From the NCBI GenBank assembly GCA_028684815.1, contig JAQUFE010000016.1, positions 1-45,527 of the forward strand: DNA of 45,527 bases, written 5' to 3'. Source of the stretch: Sulfurimonas sp. GTDB taxonomy: Bacteria > Campylobacterota > Campylobacteria > Campylobacterales > Sulfurimonadaceae. The position numbers were made by a program, and so were the translations under genes. Numbering within the stretch: the stretch's first letter is position 1; the number at the start of each line of letters is the position of its first letter. Under the pieces are notes generated by a model. That model saw only the letters and a list, made by a program, of their open reading frames with translations, had not been told where the DNA came from and searched no databases. This document shows, in pieces, positions 34,977-43,171 of this stretch.

Positions 34977-35568
34977 TTTTTTCCTCCAAAATATCAAATA
35001 AGGCATCTGTGAATTTATGTATCTCTGATTTTACATCTTCTATAGTATTTGTTGACGAGCTTGAGATAAACATACCTTTTGCCAGCACAAAAAGCCCTCT
35101 TGCAAAATCCTCAGAACCCTCTCTTATCTCGCCACTTTTCACACCATCTCTTAAAACATCTACAAACCACTCATAATAATCTTTTGCATAAGAACTTTGA
35201 AACTCCATCATCTCTTTGTTTGGGCTACTCAAAGAGATAGAGATAAACTCCTTATATATAGCCCTTAAGTCAGAAACATCTTCATCATAAAAGATAGATG
35301 AAAATTGCTTTATCTTCTCTCTTGTAGAAGTAGCGCTCTCTATCTTTTTTGTTAAAGACTCTTTATATTTTTTCATTAAGATATTTACTATCTCAAAGAC
35401 TATATCTTCCTTGTTACAAAAGTAGTCATATATAGTACCCTTGCCTATCTTAGCAGCCTTTGCTATTTGAGATACGCTTAAATCTTTTATGCCCTTTTGT
35501 ACAAATATATCTTTGCACGCCAGTGCTATATCTTTTCTTTTTTGTACCTTATCTACTATAATTGCCAT
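34969..35568 (-). CDS. TetR-family transcriptional regulator of the efflux operon
   Basis: 199 aa. The N-terminal helix-turn-helix is DLSVSQIAKAAKIGKGTIYDYFCNKEDIVFEIV (about 29-61), the classic TetR HTH with the Y-F-x-N/S-K-E signature. The rest is all-helical ligand domain. It is the first gene of the operon, and a 13-bp perfect palindrome lies 20 bp upstream of its start, so autoregulation and control of both pumps is likely. Confidence 0.94.
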   Translation of the reverse strand: MAIIVDKVQKRKDIALACKDIFVQKGIKDLSVSQIAKAAKIGKGTIYDYFCNKEDIVFEIVNILMKKYKESLTKKIESATSTREKIKQFSSIFYDEDVSDLRAIYKEFISISLSSPNKEMMEFQSSYAKDYYEWFVDVLRDGVKSGEIREGSEDFARGLFVLAKGMFISSSSTNTIEDVKSEIHKFTDALFDILEEKND

Positions 35569-35587
35569 GTCTTTCCTTCAAAATGAC

Positions 35588-35600
35588 TGACCGTCGGTCA
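35588..35600. promoter_or_regulatory. TetR-type operator
   Basis: TGACCG-T-CGGTCA is a perfect inverted repeat centred on T, in an AAATGAC...TCATTT context, between the tetR ribosome-binding site and the promoter region. Its position downstream of the likely -10 (TATACA, 35614-35619 on the minus strand) would let TetR block transcription of the eight-gene operon. Confidence 0.75.
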
Positions 35601-35669
35601 TTTAAAAAAGGATTGTATAGTTTTTTTCCTTAACTGGTTATTAATATAGTGAAAATTACATGAAATAAA

Positions 35670-35940
35670 GAAGTTGAACCCTCTGATTAATTTGTAAACT
35701 AGATTCCGTGTCAAGCACGGAATGACGGGATATTTGTCAAGCACGGAATGACGGACATGCGTCAAGTACGCAATGGTGGGATATTAATCAAGCACAAAAT
35801 GAAGAAGCACGCATCATCCTGAATAAATAAACCGTCATCCTGAATAAATAATCCGTCATCCTGAATAAATAATCCGTCATCCTGAACTTGATTCAGGATC
35901 CAATTTGATAATTTTGTTCAGAACACTCAGTTATTTAAGC
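35670..35940. repeat. Dispersed palindromic repeat element, copy 2, with 21-bp tandem array
   Basis: Same modules as the 3.4-kb copy but reversed: TCTGATTAATTTGTAAACTAG, palindrome ATTCCGTG-TCAAG-CACGGAAT, degraded units with AAGCACGGAATGACGG, then the palindrome ATCCTGAA-CTTGA-TTCAGGAT and TTGTTCAGAACAC. Inside it a 21-bp unit (TCCGTCATCCTGAATAAATAA type) is repeated in tandem (about 35814-35885). Non-coding. Confidence 0.8.
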
Positions 35941-36067
35941 GAAGATCAGAGTAAAAATGCCGCCAGTTAGCGTTCCAAAAAACATCACTTTTGAAAAGTC
36001 ATTGAAACAGCAAAGACTTACAAATCATAGGAAGCGAGGTTTTAAGCTCGCCTAAAAAGTCACATAT
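35941..36067. other. Spacer after repeat copy 2, with GCGAG foldback
   Basis: No gene. Contains GCGAG-GTTTTAAG-CTCGC (about 36034-36051) close to the ridA stop, usable as a minus-strand terminator stem but without a T-run. Similar GAGG stems occur near 36.5 and 38.36 kb. Confidence 0.4.
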
Positions 36068-36442
36068 TTACTTTACAAGCGCGACAGCATCTATCTCAAC
36101 CAAAGCATTTTTAGGAAGAGTTTTAACTGCTACAGTTGAGCGAGCAGGTTTATGAGAGCCAAAAGCCTCTTCATATATCTCATTTATTGTAACAAAATCA
36201 TCCATAGATGCGATAAAAATAGTAGTCTTTATTACATCTGACATTGAGCTTCCTGCTTCTTCTAAAACTGCTTTTAGATTTGCCAAAACTTGTTTTGTCT
36301 GAATCACAACATCATTTTCCAACATAATTCCATCAGGAGTAAGTGCAATCTGCCCTGAAGTAAAAACCATCCCATTTGCCACAACTGCTTGTGAGTAAGG
36401 GCCTATTGCCGAAGGTGCTCTATTTGTTTGTACGAATTTCAT
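36068..36442 (-). CDS. ridA: RidA-family reactive imine deaminase
   Basis: 124 aa, the YjgF/YER057c/UK114 fold. RAPSAIGPYSQAVVANGMVFTSGQIALTP (8-36), NLKAVLEEAGSSMSDV, and HKPARSTVAVKTLPKNALVEIDAVA carrying the Arg that binds the substrate carboxylate and the terminal Glu. Hydrolyses reactive 2-aminoacrylate-type imines made by PLP enzymes. Its ribosome-binding site AAGGAAATAAAA precedes ATG 36442. Transcribed alone. Confidence 0.95.
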   Translation of the reverse strand: MKFVQTNRAPSAIGPYSQAVVANGMVFTSGQIALTPDGIMLENDVVIQTKQVLANLKAVLEEAGSSMSDVIKTTIFIASMDDFVTINEIYEEAFGSHKPARSTVAVKTLPKNALVEIDAVALVK

Positions 36443-36625
36443 TTTTATTTCCTTATAATTTATTTATCAATATAACCACGCTCTAGAAAACGAAGTTTTT
36501 ACACCACCTCGGAAGCGAGGTTTTAACCTAGTAAATAAGGTTTTTAAGTTGTACTTTTACTTAAACACAAAGCTCATAGCAAAAACGCTACAGCTTGGCA
36601 TCCCTAAAAACATCGCGTTCTAAAC

Positions 36626-37045
36626 TCACTCTATCTCGCCTTTTTTTACCTTTTGAGCTCTCTCTTTATCCACATCTCTTAGATATGACCTAAAGTCAAG
36701 TTCGTCCCAGTAACCTGCAAAAGTAAAGATTATCTTCTCTTCAGGAGTTACAAAATAGTGTTTTGGAACGCTCCTAGCATTGAAGCTTTCTGGAAGAAAA
36801 TCCCTATCTCTATCTATATGAACTAAGATATATTTTGACTTTAAAAGCTCTTTTACTCTCTCATCTTTAAGCGTTGTATCCTCAAGTTTTCTGCACCAGC
36901 GACAACTTTTTGTTGTAACTAAAACATAGATATCTTTTTTCTCTTTTTTTGCAATCTCTACAGCTTTTTTATAGTCACTCGACCAGTTAAGCTCAGATGC
37001 AAAAAGTGACGATAAAAATATGATGCTTATTATTATATATTTCAT
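36626..37045 (-). CDS. Secreted thioredoxin-fold protein (CxxC)
   Basis: 139 aa with signal peptide MKYIIISIIFLSSLFA. The mature part has DIYVLVTTKSCRWCRKLEDTTL (CRWC redox pair, about 48-51), HIDRDRDFLPESFNARSVPKHYFVTP with the cis-Pro, and a DUF255/SoxW-like C-terminal end. Probably a periplasmic disulfide reductant or isomerase partner. No obvious partner gene adjoins it, and it is separated from ridA by 183 bp of repeat-like spacer. Confidence 0.85.
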   Translation of the reverse strand: MKYIIISIIFLSSLFASELNWSSDYKKAVEIAKKEKKDIYVLVTTKSCRWCRKLEDTTLKDERVKELLKSKYILVHIDRDRDFLPESFNARSVPKHYFVTPEEKIIFTFAGYWDELDFRSYLRDVDKERAQKVKKGEIE

Positions 37046-37360
37046 GTCCTTCTCCCCATTATTGAGTAAATTTTATACTTTATTTCTAGTCTAAAAAGCG
37101 CAATTATACACTTTTAAAATAATATAGGTCTTTTGATTTATTTTAATTAAACCTTCTGATTAATCTATAAACTAGATTCCGTGTCAAACACTAAATGATG
37201 AAAATGTGCGTTATACTGAATCAAGTTCAGGTTCCAACCTATAATTGTTCAGAGCATTCAATTTTAAAAGTAGAGATTCATTTGTAATAGTACGTAGATG
37301 TTAAGATGTTTCATATATTAATATAGTAAAATCTTATTTATGAAAATTTAAAGGATAGCG
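37046..37360. repeat. Gap holding decayed dispersed repeat element, copy 3
   Basis: No gene in 315 bp. About 37149-37270 matches copy 2 in the same orientation: TCTGATTAATCTATAAACTAG, ATTCCGTGTCAAACACTAAAT (palindrome broken by substitutions), GAATCAAGTTCAGGTTCCAA and TTGTTCAGAGCATTCA. The rest is AT-rich leader of the DUF302 gene, with AAAGGATAGCG as its ribosome-binding site. Confidence 0.65.
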
Positions 37361-38266
37361 ATGAAAAAGATATATTTGGTCTTTATAGGTTTAGTATTAG
37401 GTGCGAGTGTTAGTTTGGCAAGTGAGCAAAATCTTCAAATCTTTAGTGTTGATAACAAAAATGGCGCAATCAGTGCAAAAACGATTCAAAAAGCCTTTAT
37501 AGATGCTGGATTAAAAGTTGATGTAAATAACGATATGAACTCAATTTTTTCTAAAAGATATGGCAAAGTACATCATAAAGAGTACAACTTAGCAATATTT
37601 ACAAATGATAAATTGCTAAAGAAACTTATGGACAAATACCCAAGCATTGGCGTGATAACACCACTTACTATGTCAATCTATATAGATGCAAAAGACAATA
37701 TCAATGTCTCTACTCTCTCTTTACACGGAATGTCAAGAATCACAAAGATTCCTCTTACAAATCCAGACTTAGTAGCATACTCAAAGCTAGTAGATGCAGC
37801 ACTTCACAAAGCACTGCCAAATGGAAAATACTTAAGTGTAAATCATGGAACAAGCAAAGCTTTAGTAACTGAGTTTACAACAGAGTTTGAAGTCGCAGAT
37901 GACGGTAGTTATAAAGATGCAAAGAAGAGTTTTAAAGAAGAGTTTGAAGCTGAAATAAGCCCAGTCGGATTTTTAATCCCAAACTCTTATATATTTGAGC
38001 ATGACGCTTATGACTTTTTCGACACTTACTCTATCATCAGATTTAATGCCATCTACCCAGTATCAAAAAACCATCCAGATGCCGGTGCTTACGCTCCTTT
38101 TTCAGTAGTTATTTATAAGAAAAAAGATGATGACACTGTACATATTGCTTACCCATCCATAGAGAACTGGATCGGCGACTTAGATATCAAAGAAGAAGCG
38201 ACAATCAAAGCAGTCCAGCAAACTCAAGATCTAATGAAAAAGATTCTTAACGAACTTACAGAGTAG
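37361..38266 (+). CDS. Secreted DUF302-family protein
   Basis: 301 aa with signal peptide MKKIYLVFIGLVLGASVSLAS. Two DUF302-like segments: around 30-160 (TIQKAFIDAGLKVDVNNDMNS...YNLAIFTNDKLLKKLMDKYPSIGVITPLTMSIY) and 200-290 (YSIIRFNAIYPVSK...GAYAPFSVVIYKKKDDDTVHIAYPSIENWI). No enzymatic function is known to me for DUF302; periplasmic members are common in sulfur-oxidising Campylobacterota. Single-gene unit. Confidence 0.85.
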   Translation: MKKIYLVFIGLVLGASVSLASEQNLQIFSVDNKNGAISAKTIQKAFIDAGLKVDVNNDMNSIFSKRYGKVHHKEYNLAIFTNDKLLKKLMDKYPSIGVITPLTMSIYIDAKDNINVSTLSLHGMSRITKIPLTNPDLVAYSKLVDAALHKALPNGKYLSVNHGTSKALVTEFTTEFEVADDGSYKDAKKSFKEEFEAEISPVGFLIPNSYIFEHDAYDFFDTYSIIRFNAIYPVSKNHPDAGAYAPFSVVIYKKKDDDTVHIAYPSIENWIGDLDIKEEATIKAVQQTQDLMKKILNELTE

Positions 38267-38488
38267 CTAGCCAAAAGCGCTATCTCGTCTTCCTATCATC
38301 TGAGAGTGTAAAATAACTCACAAATGAGACTCCAAAGTTTGTCACGACTCCCAGAAGTGAGGCTTCAGCCTCGCCCTGTATGTAAAAGTAAAGATGTTAC
38401 CTTTGGGGTGTAATTAAAGTCTTTTGATTTGTTTTCATAACTTAAATAACATCTTGTGTGTTATGTAAAAAATTTGCCTATTAAGCCA
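38267..38488. other. Non-coding gap after the DUF302 gene
   Basis: No ORF supported. Contains GAGGC-TTCA-GCCTC-type foldback (38359-38372), a possible terminator or REP-like stem without T-run, and AT-rich sequence (ATAACTTAAATAACATCTTGTG) before the toxin-antitoxin module. Confidence 0.4.
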
Positions 38489-38560
38489 GATATAACAAGT
38501 ACGAGGAGACCAATAATTTACCCTAGTGGGAAAATTATTTCTCAAGTTAACCGTTATATC
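38489..38560. repeat. 72-bp foldback upstream of the toxin-antitoxin module
   Basis: Terminal inverted repeat GATATAAC / GTTATATC (8 bp, perfect) encloses a second stem GAGA/TCTC, a 2-base CC bulge, and AATAATTTACCC / GGGAAAATTATT with loop TAGT. The layered stem with unpaired bulges recalls integron attC sites, but the end boxes do not match RYYYAAC/GTTRRRY exactly. It may instead be a MITE. Confidence 0.6.
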
Positions 38561-38588
38561 GTAAAGTAAAAATTATTAGCAATTTTCA

Positions 38589-38606
38589 TTGTGCTATAAT
38601 ACACAA
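38589..38606. promoter_or_regulatory. Likely antitoxin-controlled promoter/operator
   Basis: TTGTG-CTATAATA-CACAA is an 18-bp inverted repeat whose centre is a consensus -10 hexamer TATAAT (38595-38600), preceded by TG (extended -10 form). It lies 27 bp from the antitoxin start, where autoregulatory operators of type II modules occur. Confidence 0.55.
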
Positions 38607-38632
38607 TAAAGAAAAAAAGCTAGGAGATATTT

Positions 38633-38875
38633 ATGATACAGTTATCAATACAAGAACCAAAAATTGAAAAATTTTTTAATGGCTCAAAAGATGAGATAAT
38701 GAAAGCATTGAAGTTTATTGTTGATAATAACATACATGATTTTTCTCAAATAAATAGCACTTCTGAGCTTAGTGAAGAACAAAAAAAAGAACTTGCCTCT
38801 AGAATAAACTCATTTCACGAAAATCGTTCTATTGGTAGAGACTGGAATGATATAAAAAGTGATTTAGAAAGATAA
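38633..38875 (+). CDS. Type II antitoxin-like protein
   Basis: 80 aa, intact, with AGGAG 6 nt ahead of ATG 38633. Acidic, helical: MIQLSIQEPKIEKFFNG...SEEQKKELASRINSFHENRS...DWNDIKSDLER. The EPxIExFF-type N-terminus and the linear C-terminal part resemble antitoxins paired with RelE/ParE toxins, but I assign the role mainly from the adjacent toxin remnant. Its stop TAA lies where a one-base deletion seems to have changed an original TGA-ATG overlap. Confidence 0.65.
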   Translation: MIQLSIQEPKIEKFFNGSKDEIMKALKFIVDNNIHDFSQINSTSELSEEQKKELASRINSFHENRSIGRDWNDIKSDLER

Positions 38876-39175
38876 TTTTGACTCTAAACTACATCCTCTT
38901 GCAGAAAATGATTTAAGAATTGCACTCGACCATTACTTTGAGATAAGCCAAAAACTAGGAAAAGATTTTTATCTCATATTGACAAACAATTTAATAACAT
39001 CCTAAATTCTCCAAATTTATATCAATATGAGACCAAAACATCTCAAAAAGTTGTAATTAATAAGTTTTCATACATCATAATATATGAACAATTTGAAGAT
39101 ATGATAATAATACTAGCTATATTTCATACTAAACAAAATCCCCAAAAATTGACACAAAGACACAACAAAACATAG
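38871..39175 (+). pseudogene. Broken RelE/ParE-family toxin (two single-base lesions)
   Basis: Reading 38871 on gives DNFDSKLHPLAENDLRIALDHYFEISQKLGKDF; after a frame change near 38965 it continues LSHIDKQFNNILNSPNLYQYE, KTSQKVVINKFSYIIIYEQ, FEDMIIILAIFHTKQNPQKL to TAG 39175. The joined product is a complete RelE/ParE toxin of about 100 aa, with the family ending IIILAIFHTKxNPxK. Restoring one T in the T5 run at 38965 heals the middle. The frame also has no start codon: inserting one G (GAT-G-AATTTT) would create ATG AAT TTT overlapping the antitoxin end. Both look like deletions, so the toxin is inactive unless these are sequencing errors. Confidence 0.75.
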
Positions 39176-39177
39176 TA

Positions 39178-39208
39178 GCCAATAAATTACCTAGCGGCAA
39201 TTTATTAG
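39178..39208. repeat. Foldback downstream of the toxin-antitoxin module
   Basis: AATAAATT-ACC-TAGC-GGC-AATTTATT is closely similar to the inner stem of the 38.5-kb foldback (AATAATTT-ACCC-TAGT-GGG-AAAATTATT). It lies between the convergent toxin remnant and MutS gene and may serve as their bidirectional terminator. Confidence 0.6.
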
Positions 39209-39221
39209 CTCTATTTAAACG

Positions 39222-42200
39222 TCAATCCCAATCATCCAAAACAAACTCATCAGATGCATTTTTAGCTTTTGGCTTATTTATCTCTGGCTCTTCTATTTCA
39301 GTAGATTTTGGTTTACTTATCTGCTCCTCAAACTTCAACTCTAGCCCTTTTGAAGTCATGACAAAGCCATCTACTTTGAGTTTACCGTTGTGGATTTCAT
39401 TGTGATGCTCTTTACAAAGAGGGATGAGATTATGTTTGTTGTCTTGATGAAAATGTCCTATAAAACCAGCTTTATCAGCTAGGGAACGCTCTGAGATATG
39501 GTGAACATCTTCTGCCATTGCTCCACAGATAACGCACTTTGTCACATATAACTCTTTGTTGTATTTGCTTGTTTTTTTCTTTACAAGCAACTCTAATTCA
39601 TCAAAGTCATTTGCAAGTCTCTTTCTTATCTTGTTTGCGATACTCAAAAAATCCTCATCCATGTGCAGAGACTTTGCAAACTCCAAACCATAGATGCTAC
39701 TTCCACTTCCAGCTTGAAGCACTCTGTTAAAGATAAGGGCATCTTTTAGCTCATCGTACTCAACACTTAGATGCAAGTTTACTACATTAGCAAGGGTGCT
39801 TATCTCTTTCATACTTGAGAGTTGATGCAGGTGAGTTGCAAAGAGAAAGAGTGAACGAAGTTGTGAGAGTTTTATGATGGCAGATGAGACTATGGCTACA
39901 CCTGAGAGAGTTTCAGTTCCGTGGCTTATCTCATCTCCGAGTATAAGTGAGCGAACTGTTGCACGGTTAAAAATATTTTTAAGTTCTAGCATCTCCACTG
40001 CAAAAGTTGAAAGCCCTTTTGCAAGATTATCTTTTGAGACTATACGTGTAAAAAGAGAGTCAAAGAGAGAGAATTTCATAACAGATGCACTCACATAGAA
40101 GCCTGATTGTGCCATCAAGACTGCTATTGCGATACTCTTCATTAGTGATGATTTTCCACTAGAGTTGATGCCATAGAGAAGTACGCCATTTATGTCATGC
40201 CCATCATGCACGCCAACATCAAGCATCACAGAGCTAGGATGTGGTAAGTCCATATATGCGCGGTTTCCCATAACGATGTCGTTTGGAACATAGATGCCAA
40301 CTCTTTGTTGAGTCTCTATAAGAGGATGTCTGAGTTGCATAACTTGCATAAAGTTTTCATCCTCTTTAACATCTATGATCATAGGTCTTGAGTGGTTATA
40401 CTCTTGTGCCACTTTTGATGAGCTAACAGCTACATCAAGGTCAGAGATATAGGAGATAACTCTATCAAAAAGTAGAGAGTATTTTCTCTCATAAAGAGCT
40501 TGAAGTTTTAAAAATCTATCTTTTACTAAGACTACAATTTTTCTACGGTTTTTCATAATGTTGTCAGAGATAGTATCTGTAAAAGCAGAGGTTATCTTGA
40601 CACTATTTGTGAGTTTTTTAACACTAAAGTCACAAAATTCTTCATGATTTCTAAACTCACTCTCTATCATAGAAAAACGGGTTTTACTAAGAGAGATATA
40701 GTAACCCTCTTTTTCTAAAAGTCCTAAAGTAAGATGTCGGCTAGATGTGCTGGCGTTTGTAAGCTGAAGCATCTGCTCAATCTTAGCCATAATATCCCCA
40801 AATGCTATAAGCATAGTTTCGTTTTGCTCAACTAAAATATCTACAGCCTCATCAACCCCTCTCATCAAGAAGTTTTCGTCAACAGTATTGTTTGTAAAAC
40901 GGCGAGAGACATCTAAATCTATACTTTTTGTTATATCTCTTAAAAACTCATCTAACTCGCTCTCATGAAAGGGAGTGCGCTGGATTTTATGCTTTTTTGC
41001 GTAAAGAGTTAAATCTTTTATATTTAGCATCGAATCATATATATGATTCATCTCAAAAGGATGAAGTCGCCCAAGATTTAGCCTTCGAGATAGTCTCTCA
41101 AGGTCATAAACCCCTCGCATAGTCTCATCTAAAAACCGAGTATGAGATGAGACTCTTTCTATTAAGTTATAGCGACGTTCAAGTTCATCTTTTTCTATGA
41201 TGGGATTTAATAGTCTCTCTTTTAAAAGCCTCCGCCCAATAGCTGTAGAACTTTTATCCATCATCTTTAAAAGTGTAAACTCATTTCTATCTTTTGAGAT
41301 AACACCAACCTGCTCTAGCGCGTTGTTTCCAAGATAAACAAATCGGCGGTTATCTATGAGTTTTGGAGTGTTTAGTTTTTGAACTATATGGATATCGTGT
41401 TCTATTACGAAGTGAATCAAAATTGCTAAAGACTCCGTTATCATAGGACTTCTCTCAAGGTCAAGATGTTCTATGGGAGAGAGAAGTGACTGAATTTGGT
41501 AGGCTTCTTTAAAGAGTTCATTTTGAAACTCTATGCGTGGTCGCTCGTTGTTTATACAGTAGTGATAGTGCTCGGCTACTTCAAGATATTGCAAAACATG
41601 CCTTTGATCACTCACTCCATCTAAAAAAGTAAGTACAACTTCTGAAGTTCTATATATATTTAAGAGGTTAAACACTTCATCGAGTGCGTAAGATGGGTCT
41701 TCACTTGTTCCATGTGTCTCATAAAGCCAAGTCTTTCCAGTGGTTACATCTATGGCAGAGTATCCAACATTGTAGATGCCTCTGTAACAATCAACCAAGA
41801 TAGAGACGATGAAGTTATCATCATTATCTACAATATGCTCAAAATTAGTCCCAGGCGAGACAATTTGTGAGATATATCTACTTATTTTTGGAGGATTTCC
41901 TTTTTGCTTTACGATGATGATGGTGTATTTTTGCTCTTGAATAAGGCGATTTAAATATCTCTCAAAAGAGACTGCTGGAACACCAGCTAAGAGTGGATTT
42001 CTATCTGAGTTTTCAACTATGCTTTTGTTTTTTTTGGTAAGCTGAATATTTAAAAGCTCAGCCATCTCTTTTGCTTTACCAACTTGTAACTCATCATTAT
42101 TAACTTCATAAACCTCAAAAAATGTACCGATTTCCATAAAAACAACGGTATTTTTACCATACTTTTTTTCAAAATATGTTTGGAGTTCAAAATATGTTTG

Positions 42201-42269
42201 AGTTAATAAATTTTCTTTGTTGTTAAGTATAAAACTTACATCTGATGAGAGCATATAGTACTTTTCCAC
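39222..42269 (-). CDS. MutS-family protein with C-terminal HNH endonuclease domain (MutS7-type)
   Basis: 1015 aa. The N-terminal mismatch-recognition domain has [14 protein letters not shown] (about 43-56), keeping the Phe-x-Glu motif of mismatch-binding MutS. Then connector, core and clamp domains, ATPase with Walker [11 protein letters not shown] (about 705), and [14 protein letters not shown] (Walker B region). A C-terminal HNH nuclease follows (about 913-965: CVICGA...DVHHISE...[16 protein letters not shown]). MutS7, known in Campylobacterota, giant viruses and octocoral mitochondria, has this architecture. The first codon is GTG 42269; ATG 42254 (1010 aa) is an equally good start. A short in-frame duplication ([11 protein letters not shown]) sits near residue 25. 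Confidence 0.9.
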   Translation of the reverse strand: MEKYYMLSSDVSFILNNKENLLTQTYFELQTYFEKKYGKNTVVFMEIGTFFEVYEVNNDELQVGKAKEMAELLNIQLTKKNKSIVENSDRNPLLAGVPAVSFERYLNRLIQEQKYTIIIVKQKGNPPKISRYISQIVSPGTNFEHIVDNDDNFIVSILVDCYRGIYNVGYSAIDVTTGKTWLYETHGTSEDPSYALDEVFNLLNIYRTSEVVLTFLDGVSDQRHVLQYLEVAEHYHYCINNERPRIEFQNELFKEAYQIQSLLSPIEHLDLERSPMITESLAILIHFVIEHDIHIVQKLNTPKLIDNRRFVYLGNNALEQVGVISKDRNEFTLLKMMDKSSTAIGRRLLKERLLNPIIEKDELERRYNLIERVSSHTRFLDETMRGVYDLERLSRRLNLGRLHPFEMNHIYDSMLNIKDLTLYAKKHKIQRTPFHESELDEFLRDITKSIDLDVSRRFTNNTVDENFLMRGVDEAVDILVEQNETMLIAFGDIMAKIEQMLQLTNASTSSRHLTLGLLEKEGYYISLSKTRFSMIESEFRNHEEFCDFSVKKLTNSVKITSAFTDTISDNIMKNRRKIVVLVKDRFLKLQALYERKYSLLFDRVISYISDLDVAVSSSKVAQEYNHSRPMIIDVKEDENFMQVMQLRHPLIETQQRVGIYVPNDIVMGNRAYMDLPHPSSVMLDVGVHDGHDINGVLLYGINSSGKSSLMKSIAIAVLMAQSGFYVSASVMKFSLFDSLFTRIVSKDNLAKGLSTFAVEMLELKNIFNRATVRSLILGDEISHGTETLSGVAIVSSAIIKLSQLRSLFLFATHLHQLSSMKEISTLANVVNLHLSVEYDELKDALIFNRVLQAGSGSSIYGLEFAKSLHMDEDFLSIANKIRKRLANDFDELELLVKKKTSKYNKELYVTKCVICGAMAEDVHHISERSLADKAGFIGHFHQDNKHNLIPLCKEHHNEIHNGKLKVDGFVMTSKGLELKFEEQISKPKSTEIEEPEINKPKAKNASDEFVLDDWD

Positions 42270-42417
42270 TGTTAAATATGCGGCAATTATATCATATAAA
42301 AGCGCGTAAAACTAAGAGGAGCGAGATTTGTTTACTAAGTTGATTTGTCTTGTTAAAATTTGAGTGATAAGGTGTTAATTGTGAGTTAAAAAATTGAACT
42401 TGAAGATGTAAAACTTA
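42255..42417. other. Spacer between the MutS gene and the tRNA-linked foldbacks
   Basis: AT-rich leader of the MutS gene. No feature beyond a possible promoter; no clear consensus pair seen. The open frame on the minus strand across 42375-42665 is repeat translation, not a gene. Confidence 0.4.
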
Positions 42418-42499
42418 TTTTTGAAGTTAATTGTGCCTAAAGTTTTGGCGAAGCTTCTGTAGTATATTAATTGAAGGTTAAGATGCAAAGATGAAAAAA
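42418..42499 (-). repeat. tRNA-linked foldback, copy C (diverged)
   Basis: Last and most decayed of three tandem copies beyond the final tRNA-Val. Keeps the left arm (TTGTGCCTAAAGTTTTGGCGAAG) but the central hairpin and right arm have drifted (AGATGCAAAGATGAAAAAA). Confidence 0.6.
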
Positions 42500-42502
42500 T
42501 TG

Positions 42503-42583
42503 TTTTTGAATTAGTTGTGCCTAAAGTTTTGGCGAAGCATACTATAGTATGTGAGCAGAAAGTTTCGGTGCGAATAATCAAAA
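42503..42583 (-). repeat. tRNA-linked foldback, copy B
   Basis: Left arm GTGCCTAAAGTTTTGGC pairs with right arm GCAGAAAGTTTCGGTGC at 14 of 17 positions. The apical hairpin is CATAC-TATA-GTATG, where other copies have TGTAC/GTACA, so two base pairs have changed on both sides. Confidence 0.75.
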
Positions 42584-42586
42584 TTG

Positions 42587-42669
42587 TTTTTGAATTAGTT
42601 GTGCTTAAAGCTTTGGCGAAGTGTACTTTCGTACATGAGTCAAAGTTTTGAGTGCAAATAATCAAAAAA
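42587..42669 (-). repeat. tRNA-linked foldback, copy A, abutting tRNA-Val
   Basis: Arms GTGCTTAAAGCTTTGGC and GTCAAAGTTTTGAGTGC pair at all 17 positions (with wobbles). Apical hairpin TGTAC-TTTC-GTACA. Outer T6/A6 and GAATTAGTT/AATAATC segments extend the stem. Begins right after the encoded CCA of the tRNA. Confidence 0.8.
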
Positions 42670-42745
42670 TGGTGGGCATTACTGGACTCGAACCAGTGAC
42701 ATCTACCTTGTAAGGGTAGCGCTCTACCAACTGAGCTAAACGCCC
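42670..42745 (-). tRNA. tRNA-Val (UAC), second copy
   Basis: Complete cloverleaf: acceptor starting GGGCG, D arm TTAGCTCAGTTGGTAGAGCG, anticodon loop CTTACAA (UAC), T arm CTGGTTCGAGTCCAG, CCA encoded. Identical to the other tRNA-Val in this operon. Last tRNA of the operon. Confidence 0.97.
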
Positions 42746-42775
42746 ATCTTTAAACTATTTACGACACCAGAATAA

Positions 42776-42852
42776 TGGCGACCCCTAAAGGATTTGAACC
42801 TCTGTCTCTACCATGAAGTGATAGCGTCCTTGGCCAACTAGACGAAAGGGTC
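42776..42852 (-). tRNA. tRNA-Glu (UUC)
   Basis: Acceptor starting GACCCTT, anticodon stem CTATC/GGTAG around ACTTCAT (UUC), T arm AGAGGTTCAAATCCTTT, discriminator G and encoded CCA. Only tRNA of the operon without a foldback directly at its 3' end. Confidence 0.96.
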
Positions 42853-42908
42853 ACTTTCATAAACATAAGGCTTATAGGTTTTTGTTTTGAAAAAGATTTC
42901 AAAACTTG

Positions 42909-42972
42909 TTTTTTAAATTAGTTGTGCTGAAGTTTTGACATAATATCAAATTTTTAGTACAAATAATAAAAA
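42909..42972 (-). repeat. tRNA-linked foldback, copy D (short remnant)
   Basis: Keeps the ends TTTTTTAAATTAGTTGTGCTG and GTACAAATAATAAAAA, but the apical hairpin is lost. 64 bp. Lies between tRNA-Asp and tRNA-Glu. Confidence 0.6.
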
Positions 42973-42987
42973 TATATCTTGTAGTTA

Positions 42988-43040
42988 ATACTAAAATCGA
43001 ACTAGTTCGATGAGCCTTACGCTGAGTAAAACCTAGTGTT
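42988..43040. repeat. Second spacer repeat, copy 1 (three-stem foldback)
   Basis: Contains the perfect palindrome TCGAACTAGTTCGA and a second hairpin TTAC-GCTGA-GTAA, closed by an outer ACTA/TAGT pairing. A near-identical copy lies at 43438-43490. Function unknown. Confidence 0.65.
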
Positions 43041-43087
43041 AACGTAGTGAAACGGACTTTGTTCGTTTCGCGTACATATAATGTACA

Positions 43088-43164
43088 TGGCGCGGTGGAC
43101 GAGACTCGAACTCGCGACCCCCTGCGTGACAGGCAGGTATTCTAACCAACTGAACTACCACCGC
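43088..43164 (-). tRNA. tRNA-Asp (GUC), second copy
   Basis: Acceptor starting GCGGTGG, anticodon stem CCTGC/GCAGG around CTGTCAC (GUC), T arm GCGAGTTCGAGTCTCGT, discriminator G, CCA encoded. Identical to the tRNA-Asp at 43.6 kb. Confidence 0.97.
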
Positions 43165-43171
43165 TTTTTTT

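Noticed and set aside
38489-38560. Confident integron attC site
   Set aside because: The end boxes are ATATAAC and GTTATAT, which do not satisfy the RYYYAAC/GTTRRRY consensus, and no integrase is seen. Kept only as a foldback.
42375-42665. Open frame encoding a 96-aa protein with three FAK-LGTTNSKT-like repeats
   Set aside because: It is the translation of the tandem tRNA-linked foldbacks. The repeats covary as nucleotide stems, not as codons, and no ribosome-binding site is seen.
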